A stretch of DNA of 64,000 nucleotides from Prochlorococcus marinus str. MIT 9401 (GTDB lineage: Bacteria > Cyanobacteriota > Cyanobacteriia > PCC-6307 > Cyanobiaceae), in assembly GCF_000760095.1 (NCBI RefSeq), contig NZ_JNAR01000013.1, forward strand, positions 1 through 64,000, written 5' to 3'. This document shows positions 1 to 8,897 of this stretch, in pieces. Position 1 is the stretch's first letter. Each line of letters starts with the position of its first letter. The translations under genes were made by a program, and so were the position numbers. The notes beneath the pieces were generated by a model. It was not told the origin of the DNA. It did not search any database and worked only from the letters and a program-made list of their open reading frames with translations.

Positions 1-1
1 A

Positions 2-517
2 AATATAGAACAAAATTCAAACGATCACTCTTCTCATTCCCACGATCACTCTTCTCATTCACACGATCACTCTTCTCATTCACACGATCACTCTTCTCAT
101 TCCCACGATCACTCTTCTCATTCACACGATCACTCTTCTCATTCACACGATCACTCTTCTCATTCACACGATCACTCTTCTCATTCACACGATCACTCTT
201 CTCATTCCCACGATTTGATCAATAATATCGAAGGTTTTACCTCAGTTTCATATGAGACATTTGAACCATTTTCTTTAAGGAAATTTCAATATTTCTTAGA
301 TAATCAAATCTCACAAAATGTATTTAGGGCAAAAGGAATATTATGGTTTATGGAAAGTGAAAGAAAACACATTTTTCACCTATCTGGAAAGCGTTTTTCT
401 CTAGATGATGAGGAATGGACGAAAGAAAAATCTAACAAGATAGTATTAATTGGAAAAAACTTAGATCACCAAACTATTAAAAATCAACTATCATCATGTA
501 GATTTAATTCAGATTAG
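2..517 (+). CDS. CobW/COG0523-family GTPase, C-terminal part (5' end outside window)
   Basis: The reading frame is open from base 2 and has no start inside the window, so this is the 3' part of a longer gene (171 residues seen). It begins with nine His-Asp-His-Ser-Ser-His-Ser heptads, then carries a CobW C-terminal domain: the FEPFSLRKFQYFLD and KGILWF segments, then an FHLSGKRF segment near the end. COG0523 proteins are GTP-dependent metal chaperones or insertases, and a His-rich stretch before the C-terminal domain is common in them. The P-loop half lies upstream and cannot be checked. An iron-type ABC permease follows 26 bases downstream on the same strand, which fits metal homeostasis. 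The metal (Zn, Co, Ni or Fe) cannot be told. A TTG at 215 could be read as a start but lies in the middle of this frame. Confidence 0.85.
   Translation, partial: NIEQNSNDHSSHSHDHSSHSHDHSSHSHDHSSHSHDHSSHSHDHSSHSHDHSSHSHDHSSHSHDHSSHSHDLINNIEGFTSVSYETFEPFSLRKFQYFLDNQISQNVFRAKGILWFMESERKHIFHLSGKRFSLDDEEWTKEKSNKIVLIGKNLDHQTIKNQLSSCRFNSD
20..208 (+). repeat. Nine tandem 21-bp repeats coding for a His-rich linker
   Basis: Nine in-frame 21-base units, each coding for H-D-H-S-S-H-S; the first unit starts with AAC (Asn) in place of CAC. Units differ almost only in the last serine codon (TCA or TCC), so they are nearly identical in DNA. A tenth, partial unit (CAC GAT) follows at 209-214. The array gives about 26 histidines in 63 residues, a strong candidate for metal binding or storage. 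The near-identity points to recent expansion by slippage or unequal recombination. Confidence 0.97.
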
Positions 518-543
518 AGTTCATATTAGGATTTAATTAATTT

Positions 544-2082
544 TTGAAAATACGCATTAAAGAGTTAAAAAAAACATTAACAGAATTAAATTTTCTTTAT
601 TTCACTGCGTTTATTGTTTCACTCTTAGTAATCATTCCAATTTCCAATTTTCTTCTAGAGGGGATTGATTACATTATTAGTGGAAATTTTTCATTAGGTA
701 TTGCTGGGGGAGAAGAGGTATTAGGCACTTTAAAAGTTCTAATACTTACAAGTTTTTTTGGTGGCGGGTTAGGAACTTTGAATGGATGGTTACTTTCAAA
801 TTGTGATTTTAAGTTCAGAAAAGTTCTCCGTATTTGTCAGCTAGTTCCACTAGCTGCCCCAGCATATTTAATAACAGCTATTTTGCAGGATTTAGGAAGT
901 ATTTTTGGGTATCAAGTAACTGGTTTATGGTGGGGGGTATTAATACTTTCAATTTCTACTTATCCATACGTATTCATTCTTGCTAACGAAAGTTTCAATA
1001 AATTTGGAGTTAATCAAATCAATGCTAGTAGAGGATTAGGAGTAGGGCCTTGGAGCAGCTTCTTTAAAATCGCTTTCCCAATGGCGTTACCAGCACTAAT
1101 AACAGGAATAAGTTTAATGTGTATGGAAGTAATGAATGAGTTAGGTACATTTGCATTATTAAACATACCAAGTATTTCTACTGGTATAGCTGAAAATTGG
1201 ATAATTGAGGGAAATCCAAAAAGTGCTATTGGATTATCTTTGGTAGCCTTATTAATGATTTTCACTTTAATTATTTTCGAAAAGTTATCAAGGAAAAAAT
1301 CAAAGAGGTGGAGTGAAAATCCTGCATCAAAAGATTCTCAAGGATGGGAATTAAACAAAACTAGAGCTTTTTTGGCAATAATTATATCTTTATTTCCTCC
1401 AATTTTCTCTTTTGGGATTCCATGTTTTTGGGTTCTACTCAATATAGATTTAATTCAAAAAGGGTTATCTATAGAATTACTTAGCCTATCATTAAGGACC
1501 ATAAGTCTAGGACTTTTAACTGCATTAATTGCGATGCTATTCTCCTTAATAATTTCTTTAGCTAGACGCCCAAATAAAAGCTTTTTACTAGGACTAATAA
1601 CAAATCTTGCGGGAATAGGTTACGCGATACCAGGGACTGTATTAGCTTTATCTTTAATAAGCATTTCTTCTTCAAAATTTAATTTTATTGCTATTTGCCT
1701 ACTAATTTGGGGTTATGTTGTCCGATTTCTAACTATCTCTAAAGGTTCTATTGATTCAAGTCTTGAGAGAATTTCTCCTAGTCTTGATGAGGCAGCACTT
1801 GGACTAGGAGAGAATTGGCTGGGGATCATCAAAAGAATTCATCTACCTCTTCTCCAAGGGCCAATATTCGTAGGATCACTTTTAGTTTTTGTTGATACGA
1901 TAAAAGAATTACCTATAACTTTTATTTTAAGACCGTTCGATTTCGATACATTATCTGTGAGAATATATCAATATGCTGGAGATGAAAGAATGGTAGAGGC
2001 AATATTACCGGCCATTCTTATCATGACTTTAGGCCTTATTGCATCAATGACATTGATACCAAGTTTAGAGAAAAAAAACTAA
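544..2082 (+). CDS. ABC transporter permease, two fused domains, iron(III)-type (FutB/HitB-like)
   Basis: A 512-residue inner-membrane permease with two fused binding-protein-dependent transport domains and roughly 12 membrane segments. The ATPase-contact (EAA) loops are visible twice: near residue 160 (ASRGLG then FPMALPAL) and near residue 416 (EAALGLG then HLPLLQG). Length and fused layout match the Fe3+ permease family (FutB, AfuB, SfuB), so import of ferric iron through a periplasmic binding protein is the likely role. The binding protein and ATPase are not adjacent. The start is TTG with an AGGA about 12 bases upstream. The gene follows the CobW-family gene and overlaps the convergent gene at 2079 by 4 bases. 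Specificity for iron is inferred; phosphonate or thiamine permeases look similar. Confidence 0.85.
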   Translation: MKIRIKELKKTLTELNFLYFTAFIVSLLVIIPISNFLLEGIDYIISGNFSLGIAGGEEVLGTLKVLILTSFFGGGLGTLNGWLLSNCDFKFRKVLRICQLVPLAAPAYLITAILQDLGSIFGYQVTGLWWGVLILSISTYPYVFILANESFNKFGVNQINASRGLGVGPWSSFFKIAFPMALPALITGISLMCMEVMNELGTFALLNIPSISTGIAENWIIEGNPKSAIGLSLVALLMIFTLIIFEKLSRKKSKRWSENPASKDSQGWELNKTRAFLAIIISLFPPIFSFGIPCFWVLLNIDLIQKGLSIELLSLSLRTISLGLLTALIAMLFSLIISLARRPNKSFLLGLITNLAGIGYAIPGTVLALSLISISSSKFNFIAICLLIWGYVVRFLTISKGSIDSSLERISPSLDEAALGLGENWLGIIKRIHLPLLQGPIFVGSLLVFVDTIKELPITFILRPFDFDTLSVRIYQYAGDERMVEAILPAILIMTLGLIASMTLIPSLEKKN

Positions 2083-3035
2083 ATTCTTTTAGACACTTTT
2101 CTTATTAAGAAAGGTAAGCTTAACAACAAATCTGCAGAGGTTGATATAATCCTAAAATAAATCAGGGTAATGAGGATTATATTTTGAGGAATACTTTTGC
2201 CAACAAAAAAAAGGAGGCAAGCCTCAAAAACACCAACTCCACCTGGGGCTGCTGGGACTACTAAACCCATAGCCCATGATAAAGAAAAGATTACTAATAA
2301 AAAAATGACATTGAGAGTATTACTTGTATAAAAAGAATTTAGGCAAATATAAAATCCAATAAATTTAGATAAAACAAAACAAATTTCAAGTAATAATGCT
2401 CTGGCAGGGAAAAAGGAAACTATATTTATTTTTTTTTCAAATTCGTCTTTTGAATTTACAAGTCTCAAAACTTCAAATACTTTCCCCTTAATAGACCCTA
2501 ATCTTTTTAATACAAGATAAACTAATTTCCTATTCAAAAATCCTAAAGGGAAAATTAAAAAAAAGTAAAGTGGTGAAAAAATTACTCCCAGTGATGCCAA
2601 CAGAAAAGAGCCACTCAACATAAAGTAAGGCTCTATAAGTGTCGAATATAAAGCAATCTGATTATTACTTATTTTTTTTATAAAATTAAATCTTTCAACA
2701 AAATGCCAAATTCCTCCTGGAACGTATTTAAGAATATTAGTTAAAACATAAAAAGAAACTAGGTTATTATTTTTAAATTCTTTCCCGAACCATTTAACAA
2801 TATATTTCCATGCAAAAGCATTAAGATAAATACTTATAATACAAAATAAAAATGATAAAAATAAATTAATTCCATTTTTTTCTAAATTAATATCAAAAGA
2901 AATTTGATCAATATTATAAAAAAAATAGATGAAAAAATATAACAAGCTTGAAATAAAGAAAGTACTCTTTAAAACTTCAAATTTAAATTTTTTTAGAAAT
3001 TTCCAATATGATTGATTACTTAATTTGAATCTCAT
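2079..3035 (-). CDS. UPF0104 / lysylphosphatidylglycerol-synthase-TM-like membrane protein
   Basis: A 318-residue integral membrane protein with about eight hydrophobic segments. The family signature is visible: the YVPGGIWHF segment near residue 105 and the VPAAPGGVGVFEA segment near residue 260. Such proteins (YbhN/AglD/MprF membrane domain) are thought to be lipid flippases or lipid-linked transferases, but this one lacks the MprF synthase domain, so the substrate is unknown. Its start overlaps the stop of larC by 4 bases (ATGA), so both are probably on one transcript. Its 3' end overlaps the convergent ABC permease by 4 bases. Confidence 0.8.
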   Translation of the reverse strand: MRFKLSNQSYWKFLKKFKFEVLKSTFFISSLLYFFIYFFYNIDQISFDINLEKNGINLFLSFLFCIISIYLNAFAWKYIVKWFGKEFKNNNLVSFYVLTNILKYVPGGIWHFVERFNFIKKISNNQIALYSTLIEPYFMLSGSFLLASLGVIFSPLYFFLIFPLGFLNRKLVYLVLKRLGSIKGKVFEVLRLVNSKDEFEKKINIVSFFPARALLLEICFVLSKFIGFYICLNSFYTSNTLNVIFLLVIFSLSWAMGLVVPAAPGGVGVFEACLLFFVGKSIPQNIILITLIYFRIISTSADLLLSLPFLIRKVSKRI

Positions 3036-4264
3036 TTCCAGTTTTCAAATGACTTAAATTTGTCGCTTGACTCGTTTATTATTTTTCTTATTTCGTCAGC
3101 TGATATTTTTTGCTCTAGTGTCAATCTTAAAACTTCGTCATTTTCAGGCTTCGTAGTTATTGATCCATCTGGTTTCAAAGTCTGTTTAACTTTTATATTT
3201 CCAAAAGTCGTTGAACATTCTCCTCGACGTCTAAGTAATAACCACCTGGATTGGGTCCTTTCACGAACCCCAATAGTATTGGAATAATCAAACCATAATC
3301 GCCTAAAAAATTCTTTTTTTTCTATGGGCAAGATTGCTTGAATAGAAAATCCAATTCTATTTTTTTTCATATTGATAGCTTGATAAGAAACATCGTAAGC
3401 TCCTTCAATTCTTAGTTTCTCCACAAAATTAGATATATCTTCGGGTGTTTGGTCATCAATCCATGCTTCTTGAATAGATATCTCTTCACACTTTGGACTA
3501 ATTTGTTCATTATCGCTAAAAGAGGAATCCTCAAATGAAGTAATTTTATAAACTCTTACCAAATTAGGGAATGAGAATTTCAGGTTACCAATACCTACTC
3601 CATATGAGTTAATAGAATATTTTGAGGGAGTTTCTAGATAGTCGACTAAATTAGCAAGTAGAGCAATGCCAGTTGGTGTTGAGAGTTCCCCCTCTATGTC
3701 TTCAAAGCTTGATATGACTTTAATATTTTTCTTTCTTATTAATTCTATTACTGCAGGAGTTGGTACAGATAATTTTCCGTGTTCTGTCCAAATAAAACCT
3801 TTTCCCAACGTTGGTTCATTGCAATACACCTTTTTAGGATTTAAATAATTTAACGCTGCACATACCCCTATTACATCCACTAATGAATCAATAGCTCCAA
3901 TTTCATGAAAATGAACATCCTCAGATTTGATGCCATGAACTTTTCCTTCCGCAATTGCTAAACATTCAAATACTTCATAAATGTTTTGCTTTAATTTGTC
4001 TTCTATTTGACCATTTGAGATAAGCTCTTTAATACTTCTCCAAGTTCTTTTCATAGGGCTGTAATCAATATTCTCAACTTTCGCCTTAATCCCTCGGATT
4101 GAACAACTTTTTGATTCTTTAAACTCTAGTTTATATAGAGCCTTTAATCCAAGATCAATAAGTGGTTGTTCAATGACTTCTTTAGGAACACCCAAATCGT
4201 AAAAAGCCGCTAACAACATATCTCCAGAGATGCCAGGAGAACATTCAATAAAAACATCTTCCAT
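3032..4264 (-). CDS. larC: LarC family nickel-pincer cofactor protein (DUF111)
   Basis: A 410-residue protein starting MEDVFIECSPGISGDM, the LarC N-terminal signature. It has the family's VHFHEIGAIDS block (H118, H120, E121) and a C-terminal IDDQTPEDI block near residue 268. In Lactobacillus plantarum LarC puts nickel into the pyridinium-dithiocarboxylate cofactor of lactate racemase, and there it is made from two ORFs joined by programmed frameshift; here it is one continuous frame. larA, larB and larE are not in this window. The downstream membrane protein is translationally coupled. The family call is secure, but the role in a cyanobacterium without a known Lar enzyme nearby is open. Confidence 0.9.
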   Translation of the reverse strand: MEDVFIECSPGISGDMLLAAFYDLGVPKEVIEQPLIDLGLKALYKLEFKESKSCSIRGIKAKVENIDYSPMKRTWRSIKELISNGQIEDKLKQNIYEVFECLAIAEGKVHGIKSEDVHFHEIGAIDSLVDVIGVCAALNYLNPKKVYCNEPTLGKGFIWTEHGKLSVPTPAVIELIRKKNIKVISSFEDIEGELSTPTGIALLANLVDYLETPSKYSINSYGVGIGNLKFSFPNLVRVYKITSFEDSSFSDNEQISPKCEEISIQEAWIDDQTPEDISNFVEKLRIEGAYDVSYQAINMKKNRIGFSIQAILPIEKKEFFRRLWFDYSNTIGVRERTQSRWLLLRRRGECSTTFGNIKVKQTLKPDGSITTKPENDEVLRLTLEQKISADEIRKIINESSDKFKSFENWK

Positions 4265-4321
4265 AAATCTTAGATTTCTTGATTGGTAGAGATTGAGATC
4301 AAGATCAACTTTATATTCTAA

Positions 4322-4918
4322 TTATTTTTTTGAGATTTTTTTTTCAATAACTTCGTATTTAAGTAATTGCAAAGAATTTCCATCTCTTCTGACATCTAAA
4401 CTTACAAAATCGTTTAAAAGTTCAAGAGAAAGCTCCCCTTTTATAACTAATTTAAAATTTTTATTTTTTTTATTCTTTAACTTTGAAGAAGAGCAGATTT
4501 TAATAACAACCTCTTTGTTTTTAGTGTTAACAAAAACTAATTCTCCTCTAATAGAAAAATAATTATCTTTTAAATCTAATTCATCTAACAATTCAGAAAA
4601 GTTAGTTTTTGAAGAATCATTTGGAAAATCATTAAGTTGGTAAGGATCCCAAATACCCGCAACTTGTAAATGCAAGTTTTGAGTATTTTTATTTTTTGGA
4701 TAAACAATCCAGTAATAATTTTTATTTAGATCGATATACTTTTTCAAAAGTGATAATGCTTTTCCAAGTACCACTGTTTCAATTTTTTCACCTTTATCAT
4801 CAGTTAAAAAGCCTCTATTTAATTGATCAACATCGTGAGGAGTAAATTTTCCATTAATAATACCAATTGCTCTGTACTGCAATTGATTAGTAACTTGAGG
4901 GATAGGATTTTTTAACAT
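4322..4918 (-). CDS. Conserved cyanobacterial protein of unknown function
   Basis: A 198-residue soluble protein that I cannot assign to a named family. The N-terminal part (QYRAIGIINGKFTP, then RGFLTDDKGE) looks like a beta-rich domain of the kind conserved among cyanobacteria. The C-terminal part is rich in Lys and Asn, with a basic run (KLKNKKNKNFK) near residue 148. There is no signal peptide or membrane segment. It lies 57 bases upstream of larC on the same strand and 39 bases downstream of another unknown gene, so a shared transcript is possible. Confidence 0.7.
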   Translation of the reverse strand: MLKNPIPQVTNQLQYRAIGIINGKFTPHDVDQLNRGFLTDDKGEKIETVVLGKALSLLKKYIDLNKNYYWIVYPKNKNTQNLHLQVAGIWDPYQLNDFPNDSSKTNFSELLDELDLKDNYFSIRGELVFVNTKNKEVVIKICSSSKLKNKKNKNFKLVIKGELSLELLNDFVSLDVRRDGNSLQLLKYEVIEKKISKK

Positions 4919-4957
4919 ATTAAAAATTAAAAATAATAATTGATCGTGTGAGATCTC

Positions 4958-5257
4958 TTATTTTTGCTGCAAATTTTTGAAAGACTCTAATGCATCGTCT
5001 AGGGCATCAGAAGGATTAGTCGCATCATTCATACTATTTTGTCTCCTAATCATTTCAACAATTTCAAATGGATTAGTTGGAATAGCTGAACTGCTATTAT
5101 CTGCTTTGGTTGAGGAATTAATTTCCAATTCATCAAATAAATATTCAGCCTTTAGAAAATCACCTTTAAAGGAACTTAAAGATATTAAAAAAATTAACAA
5201 AGAAATAGATTTAGAAAGATCACTAAAAAGATAATTTTTCATTTTATTTAATTTCAA
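4958..5257 (-). CDS. Small exported or membrane-anchored protein, unknown function
   Basis: A 99-residue protein with a hydrophobic stretch at about residues 17-30 (SISLLIFLISLSSFKG) preceded by lysines, as in a signal peptide or N-terminal anchor. The rest is polar and acidic, with a Ser/Asn-rich linker and a helical tail (PSDALDDALESFKNLQQK). The first Met is at 5257; a second Met (residue 6, 5242) would still include the hydrophobic segment. I recognise no domain. It stands head-to-head with xth, 56 bases away. Confidence 0.6.
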   Translation of the reverse strand: MKLNKMKNYLFSDLSKSISLLIFLISLSSFKGDFLKAEYLFDELEINSSTKADNSSSAIPTNPFEIVEMIRRQNSMNDATNPSDALDDALESFKNLQQK

Positions 5258-5313
5258 AATTCTTTAACACTAAAATTATTTGCTAGTTTAATTTTACATA
5301 ATTCAGGAGAAAT

Positions 5314-6159
5314 TTGTTAATAGCAACTTGGAATGTTAACTCTATCAGGACCAGACTCTCACAAATAATAAATTGGATTAATCAGGTTAATCCAGACATT
5401 CTATGTTTGCAGGAGACAAAAGTGATTGATGATAGTTTTCCTGTTGAACCTTTCAAAAAATTAGGATACTCAGTAGAGATTTATGGACAAAAGTCATACA
5501 ATGGAGTTGCTATTATTTCTAAGAAAAAAGCCGAAAATGTTAAAAAAGGATTCTACGGTAATATATATTCTGATCAAGAAATCGCAATTCTGCATGATCA
5601 AAAAAGATTAATATCTGCTGATTTTAATGGTATTAAAATCATCAACGTCTATGTGCCTAATGGATCTTCACTAGAATCTAATAAGTTTGAATACAAAATT
5701 AACTGGTTAAATTGTTTAGCCTCTTTTTTAGATGAGCAAGAAAAAAAAGGATCATTAATTTGTCTTATGGGTGATTTTAATGTTGCTCCATCTTACTTAG
5801 ATATCCATGATCCAGAAAAATATGAAGGAGGAATAATGGCATCTGAAGTGGAGAGAAATGCACTTAACAATGTTCTGAAAGGAAGATTAATAGATTGTTT
5901 TAGGATTTTTGAAAAAAGTACTGGCCATTGGAGTTGGTGGGATTACCGTAATAACGCATATGAATTAAATAAAGGATGGAGAATAGACCATATCTACATC
6001 AGTAAACAACTTTCATCAAAACTCAAAAGTTGTGTGATAGACAGCTCACCCAGAACTAATCCACGTCCAAGTGATCATGCACCAGTAATGATTGATCTTA
6101 ATTTTGATGACCCAAATGAACATTTTTATGAGGAGGAGGATAACTTTCTCGAAATATAA
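5314..6159 (+). CDS. xth: Exodeoxyribonuclease III (AP endonuclease)
   Basis: A 281-residue EEP-fold nuclease that cleaves at abasic sites and removes 3' blocks in base-excision repair. Active-site blocks are in order: TWNVNSIR at residue 5, LCLQETK with the metal-binding Glu34, GDFNVAP with the DxN pair, WSWWDYR, WRIDHI, and RPSDHAPV with the terminal catalytic Asp-His. Length is normal for the family. The start is TTG at 5314, with AGGAG at 5305-5309; no ATG lies upstream in frame close enough. The stop codon runs into a 16-base adenine tract. Confidence 0.95.
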   Translation: MLIATWNVNSIRTRLSQIINWINQVNPDILCLQETKVIDDSFPVEPFKKLGYSVEIYGQKSYNGVAIISKKKAENVKKGFYGNIYSDQEIAILHDQKRLISADFNGIKIINVYVPNGSSLESNKFEYKINWLNCLASFLDEQEKKGSLICLMGDFNVAPSYLDIHDPEKYEGGIMASEVERNALNNVLKGRLIDCFRIFEKSTGHWSWWDYRNNAYELNKGWRIDHIYISKQLSSKLKSCVIDSSPRTNPRPSDHAPVMIDLNFDDPNEHFYEEEDNFLEI

Positions 6160-6173
6160 AAAAAAAAAAAAAA
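6158..6173 (+). repeat. 16-base poly-A tract after xth
   Basis: A run of sixteen adenines that begins inside the xth stop codon (TAA at 6157-6159). It is among the longest homopolymers in the window. The 215 bases from here to hemL hold no ORF and no hairpin I could support. Confidence 0.95.
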
Positions 6174-6388
6174 GTACCTCTAATCCCTGAGATTCCTCAT
6201 CAATAAAGAGTTTTTACTAATTTTGGTAGGATTCTATGATGATTTCCTAAAAATTAATAATTTACATTCCAAAATATCGCAATAAAAATATCATAATGTA
6301 GAATTTCAATCTGATAGACAAAAATTTTTACTTATTTCTTTGTATAGGACATGACAAAATTTTTCTCAAAGTTTTTTTTAATTAAATT

Positions 6389-7690
6389 GTGACTGACATA
6401 TTAAATTGCACCCGATCAGAAGAAATTTTCTCCGCTGCTCAAGAATTAATGCCCGGAGGAGTAAGCTCTCCAGTAAGAGCTTTTAAGTCTGTAGGCGGAC
6501 AGCCAATTGTTTTTGATAGAGTCAAAGGTCCCTTTGCTTGGGATATTGATGGTAATAGATATATTGACTATATAGGAAGTTGGGGACCAGCTATATGTGG
6601 ACATGCCCATCCTGAAGTGACGATGGCTTTACAAGAAGCGATTGAGAAAGGTACCAGCTTTGGAGCTCCATGCGTTTTAGAGAATAAACTTGCAGAAATG
6701 GTAATAGATGCTGTTCCATCTGTGGAAATGGTTAGGTTTGTTAATAGTGGAACTGAAGCTTGTATGGCTGTTTTAAGGCTAATGAGAGCATATACAGGAA
6801 GAGATAAGGTTATTAAATTTGACGGTTGCTATCACGGACATGCAGATATGTTTCTGGTGAAAGCAGGATCAGGTGTGGCTACTTTAGGATTACCAGATTC
6901 TCCAGGGGTTCCAAGAACAACAACTTCCAACACACTTACTGCTCCCTACAATGATCTTGAAGCTGTTAAAAAACTATTCTCCGAAAATCCTGATGCTATT
7001 TCGGGAGTAATTCTTGAACCTATTGTTGGGAATGCTGGCTTTATTAAGCCTGAACCTGGATTCTTAGAAGGCTTAAGAGAATTAACGACTGAAAATGGAT
7101 CCTTATTAGTTTTTGATGAAGTGATGACTGGGTTCAGAATAAGTTATGGAGGTGCCCAAGAAAAATTTGGTGTTACTCCTGATTTAACCACACTTGGGAA
7201 AGTAATTGGTGGAGGCCTACCTGTTGGTGCGTATGGAGGGAAAAAAGAAATAATGTCGATGATAGCTCCCTCCGGACCTGTCTACCAGGCAGGTACATTA
7301 AGCGGAAATCCGCTTGCAATGACCGCTGGAATAAAAACTCTTGAGCTACTCAAACAAGAGGCTACATATGAGAAGTTAGAAACAACAACTTCTAGATTAA
7401 TTGAAGGGATAATGCAATCAGCAGAAAATAATGGTATCGCTATTAACGGGGGAAGTGTAAGCGCCATGTTTGGATTCTTCTTATGTGATGGACCAGTTAG
7501 AAACTTTGATGAGGCAAAAACTAATAATGCAGAACTTTTTGGCAAGTTGCATAAAGAGATGCTTCAAAGGGGAATTTATCTAGCCCCAAGTCCATTTGAA
7601 GCTGGTTTCACATCATTAGCACATAGCGAAGAAGAAATTGATAAAACTATTGAGGCATTCGATCAATCTTTTAACGCTATTAAAAAATAA
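6389..7690 (+). CDS. hemL: Glutamate-1-semialdehyde 2,1-aminomutase
   Basis: A 433-residue PLP enzyme that turns glutamate-1-semialdehyde into 5-aminolevulinate, the entry to haem, chlorophyll and corrin synthesis. The N-terminus has the family block [13 protein letters not shown]. The PLP lysine is K271 in the [10 protein letters not shown] segment, preceded by [11 protein letters not shown]. Length and motif order are those of HemL rather than other class III aminotransferases (short GGVNSPVR-type start, SGTEA block). The start is GTG at 6389. The 228-base leader is long for this genome and may hold regulation, but no motif was identified. Confidence 0.97.
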   Translation: MTDILNCTRSEEIFSAAQELMPGGVSSPVRAFKSVGGQPIVFDRVKGPFAWDIDGNRYIDYIGSWGPAICGHAHPEVTMALQEAIEKGTSFGAPCVLENKLAEMVIDAVPSVEMVRFVNSGTEACMAVLRLMRAYTGRDKVIKFDGCYHGHADMFLVKAGSGVATLGLPDSPGVPRTTTSNTLTAPYNDLEAVKKLFSENPDAISGVILEPIVGNAGFIKPEPGFLEGLRELTTENGSLLVFDEVMTGFRISYGGAQEKFGVTPDLTTLGKVIGGGLPVGAYGGKKEIMSMIAPSGPVYQAGTLSGNPLAMTAGIKTLELLKQEATYEKLETTTSRLIEGIMQSAENNGIAINGGSVSAMFGFFLCDGPVRNFDEAKTNNAELFGKLHKEMLQRGIYLAPSPFEAGFTSLAHSEEEIDKTIEAFDQSFNAIKK

Positions 7691-7751
7691 TTTTTTTTCT
7701 AAAAAAGTAATTAATTTAATTTAGGAGTAATAGAAGAAGTAAATTAGTTAA

Positions 7752-8555
7752 CTATCTTCTGCCTCCAACTATTACTGGAGGAGATCCTCCTTCTGAGCCA
7801 GGTAAGCCCGGAACAACTTGAGTACTACCATCCCATTTGTCGAGAAACAATTTGAAAAGTACTTGATCGTCAAGACTTCTATTTAAAGTTTCATATCTAA
7901 GAGCTTCTTGTTCTGCAATTTCCACTTCTGTTTTTGCTCTTAATAATTGTTGTCCAGCTATTTGCTTTTGTTCGATAGCAGCTCTATATTCTTCAGCAAT
8001 TTCTAACCCTGTAAGATCTAAACTTTTAACATCTACATAATCAAATGAATTTAGTTCCTGAGCAACTGTATCACCAACTTTTTCAGAAATGACTGCAAAT
8101 TCTGTAGCAATTGTCTCAAGCTCATATTGAGAAAAGACTGATTTAAGAGCTTTTAATAGAGAAGGCTGAACAATTTTTTGATAAACATCACTATTTCTGC
8201 TCGCAATTGTGGCAAAAATCCTTCCTGCTTCATTAGGTTTTACAGAGTACTTCACAGTAGCTGTAGCTCTAATAACCTGGAGATCTTTTGTTAAAGTTTC
8301 AAATTTTTCTGGTTGAACTTGAGTTTTAATATCAAATGGATAAACAGACTGAATAAATGGGATCTTAAAGTTTAAACCAGCTCTTCTTGAGGGGCCACTT
8401 ACTTTCCCTAATGTTGTTACAACAGCAACCTGTCCTGATGGAACAACGAAAAGAGACTGGGTGAGTAAAAGAAAGCCAGTAAAAGATAGTACAATCAATA
8501 ACGTGGCTGTCCCACCAGGGCCTGTTGGCGTTACATTCTTAAAGGATGTTGACAT
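7752..8555 (-). CDS. SPFH/prohibitin-family membrane protein
   Basis: A 267-residue protein with one N-terminal membrane anchor (about residues 18-38) followed by a Band 7/SPFH domain (VVPSGQVAVVTTLGKV, then GLNFKIPFIQSVYPFDI) and a coiled region (EIAEEYRAAIEQKQIAGQQLLRAKTE split over residues 180-210). This is the prohibitin layout. In bacteria and chloroplasts such proteins form large membrane rings that act with FtsH-type proteases in quality control, which is inferred here. The tail is Gly/Pro-rich. It is convergent with hemL. Confidence 0.9.
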   Translation of the reverse strand: MSTSFKNVTPTGPGGTATLLIVLSFTGFLLLTQSLFVVPSGQVAVVTTLGKVSGPSRRAGLNFKIPFIQSVYPFDIKTQVQPEKFETLTKDLQVIRATATVKYSVKPNEAGRIFATIASRNSDVYQKIVQPSLLKALKSVFSQYELETIATEFAVISEKVGDTVAQELNSFDYVDVKSLDLTGLEIAEEYRAAIEQKQIAGQQLLRAKTEVEIAEQEALRYETLNRSLDDQVLFKLFLDKWDGSTQVVPGLPGSEGGSPPVIVGGRR

Positions 8556-8656
8556 TAAATTTTTTCTTTTAATTAATCATATTTAATAAATTAATTAGTG
8601 CATTAGTAAGACATTTAATTAAAATATTTTTTTAATAATTCAAAGAAAAATAAAAT

Positions 8657-8893
8657 TTACTGTAATTGATTTTGGGATTTAAATTCCTGCAAAAGTTGTA
8701 AATAAAGTTCCTCATCTATCTCCCTAATATCATATTCAGAAGGCAAAACTCCATGCTTATGCTCATGCACTGCCATCCAACAAAATTTCTCTATTTCTTC
8801 ATTTGAAAAGCGAGGATATTCTTTTACCCTCATAAAAAGATCTTTAATAAGGGATGCTGGAAAATCTGCCATATTCAAAATAGTCTTATTCAA
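8657..8893 (-). CDS. Small conserved protein, unknown function
   Basis: A 78-residue, mostly helical protein with no recognised family. A block EEIEKFCWMAVHEHKHG (about residues 32-48) carries three histidines and one cysteine and could bind metal, but that is a guess. Met8 (8872) is a plausible alternative start, since the following ADFPASLIKDLF looks like a normal N-terminus. It lies 4 bases downstream of yajQ on the same strand, so co-transcription is likely. Confidence 0.65.
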   Translation of the reverse strand: MNKTILNMADFPASLIKDLFMRVKEYPRFSNEEIEKFCWMAVHEHKHGVLPSEYDIREIDEELYLQLLQEFKSQNQLQ

Positions 8894-8897
8894 TATT

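Noticed and set aside
1-214. CRISPR-like or satellite array
   Set aside because: The 21-bp units are contiguous with no spacers, stay in one reading frame, and code for a His-rich linker of the CobW-family protein.
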